64,000 bases of DNA from Mycobacterium sp. ACS4331 (GTDB lineage Bacteria; Actinomycetota; Actinomycetes; Mycobacteriales; Mycobacteriaceae): positions 40,901 to 104,900 of the forward strand of contig NZ_LZHW01000048.1 of NCBI RefSeq assembly GCF_001667265.1, written 5' to 3'. A program made the position numbers and the translations under genes. Below, piece by piece: positions 27,794 to 37,186 of the stretch; the stretch's first letter is position 1, and every line of letters begins with the position of its first letter. The notes under the pieces were generated by a model. That model had not been told where the DNA came from. It saw nothing but the letters and a program-made list of their open reading frames with translations, and ran no database searches.

Positions 27794-28054
27794 GTCGACG
27801 CCTCAACTTCGGTGCCGTGCATCCACGCCGATAGCCCCGGGTCGGCCTTCGCCCGCTGGTGATGACATTCCCCCTCATACAACCAGGAGGGTAGCGGATC
27901 GGGTTGACGCCCGCGCAGGATTGTCAGGTCTCGAGCGGCGCCGCCGTTGACGGATCATTGCGCCCGTCGGGTCTGAGGTCGCCGTGGTCAGGCCCTTTCT
28001 CGCAGGCGAACTCCAGAACTCCGGTGGGGAATCCGAAAGGATTGAGGCTGAATG

Positions 28055-30235
28055 TCATTGGCCCGCGCAAGCCGGAGGACTCAGCGCTTGTCGCTGCGGG
28101 TGCCCCTCGCCCGCCTCGGCCTCGGCCAGTCCCGCCAACCGCAGGAGATCCCCGCGCAACGCCTCGGTTCGGTCGTCGTGCCCAGGAATGAGCACCGTGA
28201 CCAGAGCCGACAACCACCGCGGCATCGCCACCCCTTGGAACGCCTGCGTCAGTCGAGTCCCGGAAGCGGTCGGTTCGAGCCGGAAATGCCATGCCGTGGC
28301 GTCACCGAATCCACCGGAGGTGAGGTAGGCGAACTCGTTCGGTTCGTCATGGAGGAAGACAGTGCAGTCCCGCGACCACCCCCACCGGCCACTGCGATTG
28401 CTGCCCCGGAATCGGTGGCCCGTCTTTGCCGATGTGGCGCCGTCGAGGTATTGCACCTCGCGGCACTCATGGCTCCACTCAGGAACCCGCAGCGGATCGG
28501 AGACCACGCTCCACACCGTGTCGATCGGTGCGGCGACATCGACACTGACCTTCGACGCAAGACTGCGCCGTAATCGGCTGTGCTGCGGCAGATACCAGCA
28601 TTGCCAGGCCCGCCGCTCATAGCTGCGCGCCGCGAAGGTTTCGACGGCCCACGCGACCGGTCTGGGGACCACCGACCGGATGAGCGCACGGCCGGCGTCG
28701 GTGACGCCGTCGAACAGCCAGTGCGCGGTGAATGCCAACTCGGCGCGACTCAGCGGTGTGACGGCGTGGTCCTTTTCGACGGCGTCCCATTCAGCTTTGG
28801 ACACCGCGGCCGCCACGATCGGCATCATCTCGGACTCCTCGCGCTCCAGATGCGGCAGCATCACCGCCGCCAGAGCATCGAGCGCGGCGGCGACCTCGGT
28901 GCGCGCGCCAGGATCCTGCGCATAGCTGCGGCAGGATGAGGTCAGCCGGTCGATCGCCGAGGACAAGGCCTGGTGGTCGGCGTCCATGATGTCCAGAATC
29001 CTGGCGGCCTCCGGGACACGTTGTCGGACCAGGGGATAGAGGCCCTCATCCTCCATGTGGTGGTGGCGGTGCAGGAACTCCATCATCCACTGCAGATGCT
29101 CGGCGATCGCGACACGTTGGCGGGGGTTGGGGTACGGCCACGTGGTCAACGCCGACTGCGCGCGTGCCAGGTCGCGCCGCAGTGCGTTGTGGACGATGCG
29201 CATCATCCGCGTGTCGGCAGGCCGGGTGAAGCCCAACTCGTCGAACCGCGGTACGGTCTGCCCCCGCCGACGCGCCTCGATCTCCACGCGGCCCTTGAGC
29301 TTGTGGCCCGCCGACATCAGGTGCACGGCCCGCCGGAGCGGGTTGGCTGGAATGCCGAAATCGTTGAGTGCTCGCTGCGCCTCAAACTCGATGCGGTCAT
29401 CCACGGCGCGGCATCGCCCCGTCACGGTGGTGTTCTCCTGGCTCTCGAAGGCCGGGCCGTGGGCATGGAACGTCAGGCACGCTGGCCCGTCGATGATCTC
29501 GACGCCGGCGGGTGGACGGACGACGAACCCGGTGGACGTGGGTTCGGCGTCGCGCACGCGCAGTGGCAGTGGCCACCCGTCGGACGTGACGGTGGTCAGC
29601 ACCGGCATCCCCAGTCGGTCGACGGCATCGCCCGTTCGGACCTGCCAGTCGGCGGGGGTGCGGTCGCTCCAGGAACCGGAACTGCGCCCGGCGGGTGCGG
29701 GATCTGACGGCGGCGCGCTGGGCGCATCCGGCGGCACCCACAGCTGCGGGGGAGTGTCGAGATCGCCACCCGGCCACCACAGCACGCGCACCGGGGTGAC
29801 CTCGATCCAGATGCGGGCCCAGTACCAGGCCATGTGGGGAAGCAGAACCGGCGGGATGGCGTCGAATGCCTCCGGCAGGTGTGTCGACACGTCGGTGAGA
29901 TAGCGGGCGGCGTTGGCGCGCAGGTCCGCGTCGCGGACCGTGGCCAGCCCCTGAACGACGAACGTCGCGGGTTCGGCGAGTCCAGATCCGAGAGGCTGTG
30001 AAAAGGACAGCGCCACTTTTGGATTGCGCCGCGCGCGCTCGGCCTTGAGGGGGTAGGTGAGGCCGGTGGCGACGTCCAGGGTGGCTCTGTCGGCGGCCTG
30101 GTACGGGGTCACCGGCCACGTGATGGGCGCGCCGTGGCGGTCCAGTGAGGCGTACTCGGTGGTGATGAACGCCGCGGCCTGGTCGCTGATCGTGGACCAG
30201 TCCAACGCCGTCTGGGTGTCTGAGCGGGTTGCCAT
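28055..30235 (-). CDS. Fusion protein: two flavin-reductase-like (PNPOx) barrels, hemerythrin domain and START-like (SRPBCC) domain (726 aa)
   Basis: Residues about 15-160 (AAFITTEYASLDRHGAPITWPVTPYQ...KVALSFSQPLG, ARIWIEVTPVRVLWWPGGD) form a PNPOx/split-barrel domain. A second, more divergent barrel covers about 200-325 (VLTTVTSDGWPLPLRVRD...PACLTFHAHG). Residues about 340-485 are a hemerythrin-like four-helix bundle with potential di-iron ligands H349, H391-H393, E396, H421, H462 and E466. Residues about 560-700 (VSVDVAAPIDTVWSVVSDPLRVPEWSHECREV) form a START-like ligand pocket. No signal peptide or TM helix is seen, so it should be cytoplasmic. It is divergent from a TetR gene across a 72-bp gap holding a long palindrome. 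A link to redox or oxygen/nitric-oxide sensing is only inference. Confidence 0.85.
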   Translation of the reverse strand: MATRSDTQTALDWSTISDQAAAFITTEYASLDRHGAPITWPVTPYQAADRATLDVATGLTYPLKAERARRNPKVALSFSQPLGSGLAEPATFVVQGLATVRDADLRANAARYLTDVSTHLPEAFDAIPPVLLPHMAWYWARIWIEVTPVRVLWWPGGDLDTPPQLWVPPDAPSAPPSDPAPAGRSSGSWSDRTPADWQVRTGDAVDRLGMPVLTTVTSDGWPLPLRVRDAEPTSTGFVVRPPAGVEIIDGPACLTFHAHGPAFESQENTTVTGRCRAVDDRIEFEAQRALNDFGIPANPLRRAVHLMSAGHKLKGRVEIEARRRGQTVPRFDELGFTRPADTRMMRIVHNALRRDLARAQSALTTWPYPNPRQRVAIAEHLQWMMEFLHRHHHMEDEGLYPLVRQRVPEAARILDIMDADHQALSSAIDRLTSSCRSYAQDPGARTEVAAALDALAAVMLPHLEREESEMMPIVAAAVSKAEWDAVEKDHAVTPLSRAELAFTAHWLFDGVTDAGRALIRSVVPRPVAWAVETFAARSYERRAWQCWYLPQHSRLRRSLASKVSVDVAAPIDTVWSVVSDPLRVPEWSHECREVQYLDGATSAKTGHRFRGSNRSGRWGWSRDCTVFLHDEPNEFAYLTSGGFGDATAWHFRLEPTASGTRLTQAFQGVAMPRWLSALVTVLIPGHDDRTEALRGDLLRLAGLAEAEAGEGHPQRQALSPPACAGQ

Positions 30236-30261
30236 GGCAACCTCCGGAACAACTTTGTTAG

Positions 30262-30288
30262 AGTCAGGTCTATTGAATAGAGTTGACT
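30262..30288. promoter_or_regulatory. 27-bp imperfect palindrome, candidate TetR operator
   Basis: The left arm AGTCAGGTCTATT (30262-30274) and right arm AATAGAGTTGACT (30276-30288) are inverted repeats around a single G with two mismatches in 13 pairs. The element is centred between the divergent starts at 30235 and 30308, where a TetR dimer would control both genes. Confidence 0.75.
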
Positions 30289-30307
30289 ATAGGAACGTGG
30301 TGCCACC

Positions 30308-30964
30308 GTGTCAATGAGTCGCAGGTACGACAACAGCCGCCGGCGCGCGGACGCCGAGGCGCGTCAGCGCAGGATCGTCGAGGCCGCGACGTCCCTGTTC
30401 CTCGAGCACGGCTTCGGGGCCACCTCGATCGATCAGGTCGCCACGGCGGCTGAGGTGTCGGCGCCGACCATCTACGCGACCTTCGGCAACAAGGCCGGCC
30501 TGCTGGCCCGGGTGATCGATATTGCGGTCGTCGGTGACTATCGGGACATCCCGGTTGTGGACCGCATCCTGGCGGTCATCGAGGGGGCCGGCGCCGGCGA
30601 GGTTGAGCAGTTGGTCGCCGTCGCGCAGTTCATCCGCACCCTCAATGAGAGGGTGGCGCCATTGATTCGGGTCATGGAGCAGGCGGCCTCGACGGATCCG
30701 GCCCTGCAGGAGCTGCGCACACGACTGATCGGCGGCATCCGTTCGGACTGCGCGGTGGCGGTCGCGAAGGCGTGGCGCACCGCGTTGCGTCCCGAGCTCC
30801 CGGAGGACGAGGCGGCGGACGTGTTGGCGACGATGGTGTCGCCGGAGGTGTACTCGATGCTCACCGCGGACTCGGGCTGGTCATCTGAGCGCTACGAGCA
30901 GTGGCTCGCCCACGCGCTGCCCGCTCTGCTTCTGCGGCCTGATCTCTGCGGCGCGGCCGGTTAG
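30308..30964 (+). CDS. TetR-family regulator (218 aa)
   Basis: The N-terminal helix-turn-helix is RRIVEAATSLFLEHGFGATSIDQVATAAEVSAPTIYATFGNKAGLLARV, the standard TetR pattern, preceded by an Arg-rich arm (SRRYDNSRRRADAEARQ). The ligand domain (about 75-215) has no recognisable inducer motif. GTG at 30308 is preferred over ATG 30314 because AGGA lies at 30291. It is divergent from the hemerythrin fusion, and the intervening palindrome is its most likely binding site, so it probably represses both itself and the fusion gene. Confidence 0.88.
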   Translation: MSMSRRYDNSRRRADAEARQRRIVEAATSLFLEHGFGATSIDQVATAAEVSAPTIYATFGNKAGLLARVIDIAVVGDYRDIPVVDRILAVIEGAGAGEVEQLVAVAQFIRTLNERVAPLIRVMEQAASTDPALQELRTRLIGGIRSDCAVAVAKAWRTALRPELPEDEAADVLATMVSPEVYSMLTADSGWSSERYEQWLAHALPALLLRPDLCGAAG

Positions 30965-30965
30965 C

Positions 30966-31313
30966 TCACCCGCAGCCGCACATCGCGCCGTCGGGACCGA
31001 CGCATCGACAGTCGGGATCGACGGCGAGCACCAGGCCCATCAGGTCGTCGAGGGCGTGACCGATGCGTGGGTCGGCCAGTTCGTAACGAGTGCGCCGGCC
31101 CTCCGGAATCGCCACCACCAGGCCGCAGCCGCGCAGACAGGCCAGATGATTCGAGAGGGTCTGCCGCGAGACGCCGATCCGATCCGCCAGATCGGCGGGG
31201 TAGTTCGGTTCCATATTCAGGTTGAGCAGTATTCGGGCGCGTGTGGCATCGGACAGAGCATGGCCGAATCGGGCAAGCGCATCAGTGTGGGCCACGGTCT
31301 TCATGGTGCTCAT
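30966..31313 (-). CDS. ArsR/SmtB-family metal sensor, CmtR-like (115 aa)
   Basis: This is a winged-helix repressor. In the recognition helix SNHLACLRGCGLVV, C59 and C63 match the two thiolate ligands that CmtR of M. tuberculosis uses for Cd(II)/Pb(II). CmtR takes its third ligand from the C-terminal tail, and here the tail is Cys-rich (DPDCRCVGPDGAMCGCG, four Cys). It probably senses a soft metal ion. No metal exporter gene is adjacent, unlike the usual pairing. Start ATG is at 31311-31313; M4 is an alternative. It is convergent with the TetR gene and divergent from the AraC gene, with a palindrome between them. Confidence 0.87.
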   Translation of the reverse strand: MSTMKTVAHTDALARFGHALSDATRARILLNLNMEPNYPADLADRIGVSRQTLSNHLACLRGCGLVVAIPEGRRTRYELADPRIGHALDDLMGLVLAVDPDCRCVGPDGAMCGCG

Positions 31314-31333
31314 AGTACAGAAAATGATGTACT
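31314..31333. promoter_or_regulatory. AGTACA-8-TGTACT palindrome, candidate ArsR-family operator
   Basis: AGTACA (31314-31319) and TGTACT (31328-31333) form a perfect 6-bp inverted repeat separated by an AT-rich GAAAATGA. It directly abuts the start codon of the CmtR-like gene, so binding would block its own expression, consistent with leaderless autoregulation. Confidence 0.6.
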
Positions 31334-31408
31334 CATGGCGCTGCCGTGTCGGTACTGCTCACCGGACAGAGTGGAATGCGGGCGCGACGCCGTGGCAGCA
31401 TCGAGTGT

Positions 31409-31855
31409 GTGCCCACCCCGTTGGACCCACAGCGGCTGCGCGACCTGAAGCTGCTGCGGCGTGTGCGCGACCGGATGGACCGCGAGTACGCGCAGCCACT
31501 CAACGTCGAGGCACTGGCCCGCGGCGTGAATATGTCGGCCGGCCACCTGTCTCGTCAATTTCGCCTCGCCTACGGCGAATCGCCGTACAGCTACCTGATG
31601 ACGCGCCGCATCGAACGCGCCGCGGCCCTACTGCGCCGAGGGGACATGACCGTCACCGAGGTCTGTTTCGCGGTCGGCTGCTCCTCGTTGGGCACCTTCA
31701 GCACACGGTTCAGCGAGTTGATGGGCATGGCCCCCAGCGAGTATCGCCGCCGGCACGGGGGCGCGAGCGACGGGATGCCGTCGTGCGTCGAGAGGCACGC
31801 CACCAGACCGATCAGGAATCAAGAAGCGCCACCCCCGACACTGCACTTAGCGTGA
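31409..31855 (+). CDS. AraC-family transcriptional regulator (about 148 aa)
   Basis: This is a short protein consisting almost only of the AraC double helix-turn-helix. LNVEALARGVNMSAGHLSRQFRLAYGESPYSYLMTRRIERAAALLRRGDMTVTEVCFAVGCSSLGTFSTRFSELMGMAPSEYRRR contains both recognition helices. There is no N-terminal cupin-type sensor domain, so ligand control is not evident. The start is uncertain: GTG 31409, ATG 31376 or an upstream GTG. It precedes the VOC gene with a gap of a few bases, and the two, perhaps with the UvrA-like gene, form an operon. AraC-VOC pairs are a recurrent arrangement in actinobacteria, with the AraC protein probably regulating the pair. Confidence 0.82.
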   Translation: MPTPLDPQRLRDLKLLRRVRDRMDREYAQPLNVEALARGVNMSAGHLSRQFRLAYGESPYSYLMTRRIERAAALLRRGDMTVTEVCFAVGCSSLGTFSTRFSELMGMAPSEYRRRHGGASDGMPSCVERHATRPIRNQEAPPPTLHLA

Positions 31856-31860
31856 CCGGA

Positions 31861-32271
31861 ATGGACATCACCATTCACAACACCTTCCTCCCACACGACG
31901 ACCCCCAAGCGTCGCTGGAGTTCTACCGCGACCTCCTGGGATTCGAGGTCCGTCTCGACGTCGGCGGCGGCGCCATGCGCTGGATCACGGTCGGCCCGCC
32001 GAACCAACCGGACACCGCGATCGTGCTGGCACCACCCGTCGCCGATCCGGGCGCCACCGACGACGAGCGCCGCGTGATCGCCGAGATGATGGCCAAGGGC
32101 ACCTACGCCATGGTGGTCCTGGCCGCCAAGGACCTCGATGCGACGTTCGATCGGCTGGTCACGGGCAACGCCGAGATCGTGCAGGAGCCCACCGACCAGC
32201 CGTACGGCGTGCGGGACTGTGCCGTGCGCGACCCCGCGGGGACCATGATCCGTATCCAGCAGGCCGCCTGA
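31861..32271 (+). CDS. VOC (glyoxalase/bleomycin resistance) family protein (136 aa)
   Basis: This is a single-chain vicinal-oxygen-chelate fold with two beta-alpha-beta-beta-beta units: ITIHNTFLPHDDPQASLEFYRDLLGFEVRLDVGGGAMRWITVG and TYAMVVLAAKDLDATFDRLVTGNAEIVQEPTDQPYGVRDCAVRDPAGTMIRIQQ. The metal-binding His/Glu positions are partly present (H9, and E65-like residues are uncertain). Function could be a small-molecule-modifying enzyme or a binding protein. ATG at 31861 is preferred over GTG 31852, which would overlap the AraC stop. Confidence 0.82.
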   Translation: MDITIHNTFLPHDDPQASLEFYRDLLGFEVRLDVGGGAMRWITVGPPNQPDTAIVLAPPVADPGATDDERRVIAEMMAKGTYAMVVLAAKDLDATFDRLVTGNAEIVQEPTDQPYGVRDCAVRDPAGTMIRIQQAA

Positions 32272-32292
32272 CCGCCGAGAGGACGAAACTGC

Positions 32293-34659
<2,367 letters not shown>

Positions 34660-34675
34660 GACGTGTGAGACGGAC

Positions 34676-35014
34676 TCAGCAGGACTCGAGGCCGCGGCGC
34701 ACGACGCCGAACAGCACACCCTCCTGGGGCACGAATGCGCTTCCGGCGCGCGGCGCGGTGGCGCACACGGTCCAGTTCGCGGGACTCAACTGCTGGCGGG
34801 CCAGGCCGTTCATGTCCAGGGTGCCGGTGGGGATCCGGACGCTCTCGTCCAAGCCCGCGACCTCGGCGTAAGCCGCGGCCAGGCTCATACCGCGCACGTC
34901 CGGCATCTCCAAGGTGCCCTCCTCGTCGGCGGCCGACGCCGGCCCGGCCAACATCAGGGCGCCTGCCGCGAGAATCGCGCTGAGCGTGGAGATTCCTGCA
35001 ACGTGCTTGGTCAT
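34676..35014 (-). CDS. Secreted PASTA-like small protein (112 aa)
   Basis: The N-terminal signal peptide is MTKHVAGISTLSAILAAGALMLAGPASA with an Ala-x-Ala cleavage site. The mature part begins with acidic residues, then MPDVRGMSLAAAYAEVAGLDESVRI and CATAPRAGSAFVPQEGVLFGVVRRG, which has the proline-valine opening and the G-x-x-V end of a PASTA domain. PASTA domains bind peptidoglycan or beta-lactams. Two Cys residues may form a disulfide. ATG at 35012-35014 is preceded by AGAGAGGG. It is convergent with the UvrA-like gene. Confidence 0.82.
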   Translation of the reverse strand: MTKHVAGISTLSAILAAGALMLAGPASAADEEGTLEMPDVRGMSLAAAYAEVAGLDESVRIPTGTLDMNGLARQQLSPANWTVCATAPRAGSAFVPQEGVLFGVVRRGLESC

Positions 35015-35117
35015 GGAGAACCCTCTCTGGTCGAAAGCAGAACGGTAGTCGCCAGCGTCAGTTTTGCGCAGCGAATTCACAGGAATCTTAATCTGCCACA
35101 CGCGCCACACGGTGCGG

Positions 35118-35897
35118 TCACTGCTCGTCGCCGGCAGCTTTCGTGCGCGGCCGGATGCGGGGCGCCAACTGGACGATCTCCGGGACCACGCTCGGGTTGG
35201 CGTGCGCGGTGGTCACGAGCGACACCAGGGTTTCGGCGACATCGCGCAGGGCTGACATCTGGGCCGGCAGCTGACCGTGCTCGACCCACGACTTGAACAG
35301 CTCCTGCAGCAGGTCACGATCCGCACCGCGGAGGATCTCGGTGTCCTCGGTGGGGCCCATGCCCACGCGGATGACCGACAGTTCGGGATGCTCGCTGCGC
35401 CACGAGTGCAGGATCTCGTCGAGTGCGGCCTTGCTGGCGTCGTAGGCCGCGACGCCCGCGCGGGGGCGGCCGACATCGCGGCTGGAGGTGATCAGCGCGA
35501 CGCCGTTCTCCGCCAGGTGCGGCAGCGCGGCGCGGAGCACGTTGTTGGCGCCGATCGTGTTGACCGCGAAGGCGTGCAGCCAGGTGGCGACGTCGGTGTC
35601 CTCGATGTAGGCGAAGGGCACCACGGTGCTGGTGAACACCACGGCGTCCAGGCCGCCCAGAGCATCCGCCGCCTCGCCGACCACCCGCTCGATGGCTTTG
35701 AGGTCCTCGACGTCGAGTTCGAAGGCCGTGCCGTCGATCGACTTCGCCAGTTGGGTCAACAGGTCCATCCGCCGTGCCGCGACCGCGACCTTGGCGCCGC
35801 GTTCGGCGGCGCTCGTGGCGACGGCGTGGCCGATCCCGGACGAGGCGCCGACCACCAGGATCCGCAACCCGGCCGCGTCTTGCAGTTGACCGCTCAC
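35118..35897 (-). CDS. Short-chain dehydrogenase/reductase (259 aa)
   Basis: This is an SDR with VVGASSGIG as the cofactor loop, VAARRMDLL after the second strand (NADP-type Arg pair), and ALITSSRDVGRPRAGVAAYDASK with a Ser and the Tyr-x-x-x-Lys pair. The NNAG motif appears as VFTSTV, a deviation that occurs in some extended or atypical SDRs. The C-terminus is elongated and polar (RIRPRTKAAGDEQ). Substrate is unknown. The ATG at 35895-35897 has only a weak ribosome site. It is divergent from the DUF899 fusion gene. Confidence 0.82.
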   Translation of the reverse strand: MSGQLQDAAGLRILVVGASSGIGHAVATSAAERGAKVAVAARRMDLLTQLAKSIDGTAFELDVEDLKAIERVVGEAADALGGLDAVVFTSTVVPFAYIEDTDVATWLHAFAVNTIGANNVLRAALPHLAENGVALITSSRDVGRPRAGVAAYDASKAALDEILHSWRSEHPELSVIRVGMGPTEDTEILRGADRDLLQELFKSWVEHGQLPAQMSALRDVAETLVSLVTTAHANPSVVPEIVQLAPRIRPRTKAAGDEQ

Positions 35898-36031
35898 AGG
35901 TGACCTGCCTTCTGGTGTTAGGGCATCCTTTGTTGACGGGAATCTACCTGGCCCACGGTTCGCGATGATTTTCGGCCCTCACGTGTGTCTGTATGAGCAG
36001 AATCACGCGCAGACATGTTGAGGAGTCATCG

Positions 36032-37186
36032 ATGAGCACAGAAGCCCCGGTCGCCACTGCGTTGCCGCCGATTGTCGACAAGAACACCTGGTCACAGGCG
36101 TTGGCGAGGCTGCGCGAACGCGAGAAGGCGGCCACTCGGGAACTCGACGCGATCGCGGCCGAGCGGCGCAGACTGCCGATGGTGCAGCTGCCCGAGTACA
36201 CCCTGGTCGGCGCGGACGGGCCCGTGAGCCTGGCCGACGTGTTCCGCGGGAGGTCCCAGCTGATCGTCTACAACCACATGTGGACCGACGGCGCGGAGTG
36301 GCAGTGCGGCGGATGCACCGGTTTCACCTCGCAGTTCACCAGGCTGGAGTTCCTGGACAACTACGACGCCCGATTCGTCATCGTCACCAACGGGCCCATC
36401 GAGGAGGCGCTGGCCTACCGCGAGAAGGTGGGCAACAAGATGGAGTGGTACTCGGCGGCGGGCAGCTCGTTCGGTGCCGACGTCGACGCCGCGCCCGGCG
36501 AGGGGTTCGCGGTCAACGTGTTCCTGCGCGACGGGGACACCGTGTACCGCACGTGGCACACCAACGGTCGCGGCACCGAGCAGTTGAGCCATTCCTTCGC
36601 CCTGATCGACCTCCTGCCGTGGGGGCGCCAGGAGGAGTGGCAGGACTCACCAGCCGGATGGCCGTCACGCCCGACGTATTCGGGCTGGCTGGACAGCCCC
36701 GACGTCGCCCGCGCCTACGGCCCCGAACACTTCGTCGCCACCCGCACGATCGCGGCCCCACCGTCACAGGTCTTCGCCCTGCTCGCCGATCCGGCCCGGC
36801 ACCACCAGACCGAGCCCGGCGACTGGGTGCGCGACGCGGTGGATCCGAAGCCAATCACCGGCGCCGGGCAGATGTTCGAGATGAACATGTTCCTCGACGC
36901 CGCGGGCGGGCACTACGTGACGCACAACCTGGTCAACGCCTTCGAGCCGGACCGCGCCATCGGTTGGTTGACCGGTTCACTCGATGAATCCGGCCAACAT
37001 CAACCCGGCGGCTGGAGTTGGCGTTATGACCTGTGGCCGGTCGGATCGGGCACCGAGGTCACCCTGGCCTACGACTGGAGCGCCACCCCGCAGAGCTTCC
37101 GTGACGAGATCGGAGGCATGCCGCCCTTCGGGGAGGGCTACCTCACCGAATCGCTTGCCGCGCTGGAGCGTTCGGTCACCCAGTGA
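36032..37186 (+). CDS. DUF899 thioredoxin-like protein fused to a START-like (SRPBCC) domain (384 aa)
   Basis: Residues about 15-225 are a DUF899 domain: [37 protein letters not shown], then WQCGGCTGF with C92 and C95 at the position of a thioredoxin active site, and an extended tail. Residues about 232-384 ([30 protein letters not shown]...[21 protein letters not shown]) form an SRPBCC ligand-binding domain of the AHSA1 or polyketide-cyclase type. Most DUF899 proteins are only about 230 residues, so this is a fusion. ATG at 36032 has GAGGAG upstream. The end overlaps the convergent xanthine dehydrogenase gene by 11 nt. Function is unknown; a redox enzyme with a bound hydrophobic substrate is possible. 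Confidence 0.83.
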   Translation: MSTEAPVATALPPIVDKNTWSQALARLREREKAATRELDAIAAERRRLPMVQLPEYTLVGADGPVSLADVFRGRSQLIVYNHMWTDGAEWQCGGCTGFTSQFTRLEFLDNYDARFVIVTNGPIEEALAYREKVGNKMEWYSAAGSSFGADVDAAPGEGFAVNVFLRDGDTVYRTWHTNGRGTEQLSHSFALIDLLPWGRQEEWQDSPAGWPSRPTYSGWLDSPDVARAYGPEHFVATRTIAAPPSQVFALLADPARHHQTEPGDWVRDAVDPKPITGAGQMFEMNMFLDAAGGHYVTHNLVNAFEPDRAIGWLTGSLDESGQHQPGGWSWRYDLWPVGSGTEVTLAYDWSATPQSFRDEIGGMPPFGEGYLTESLAALERSVTQ

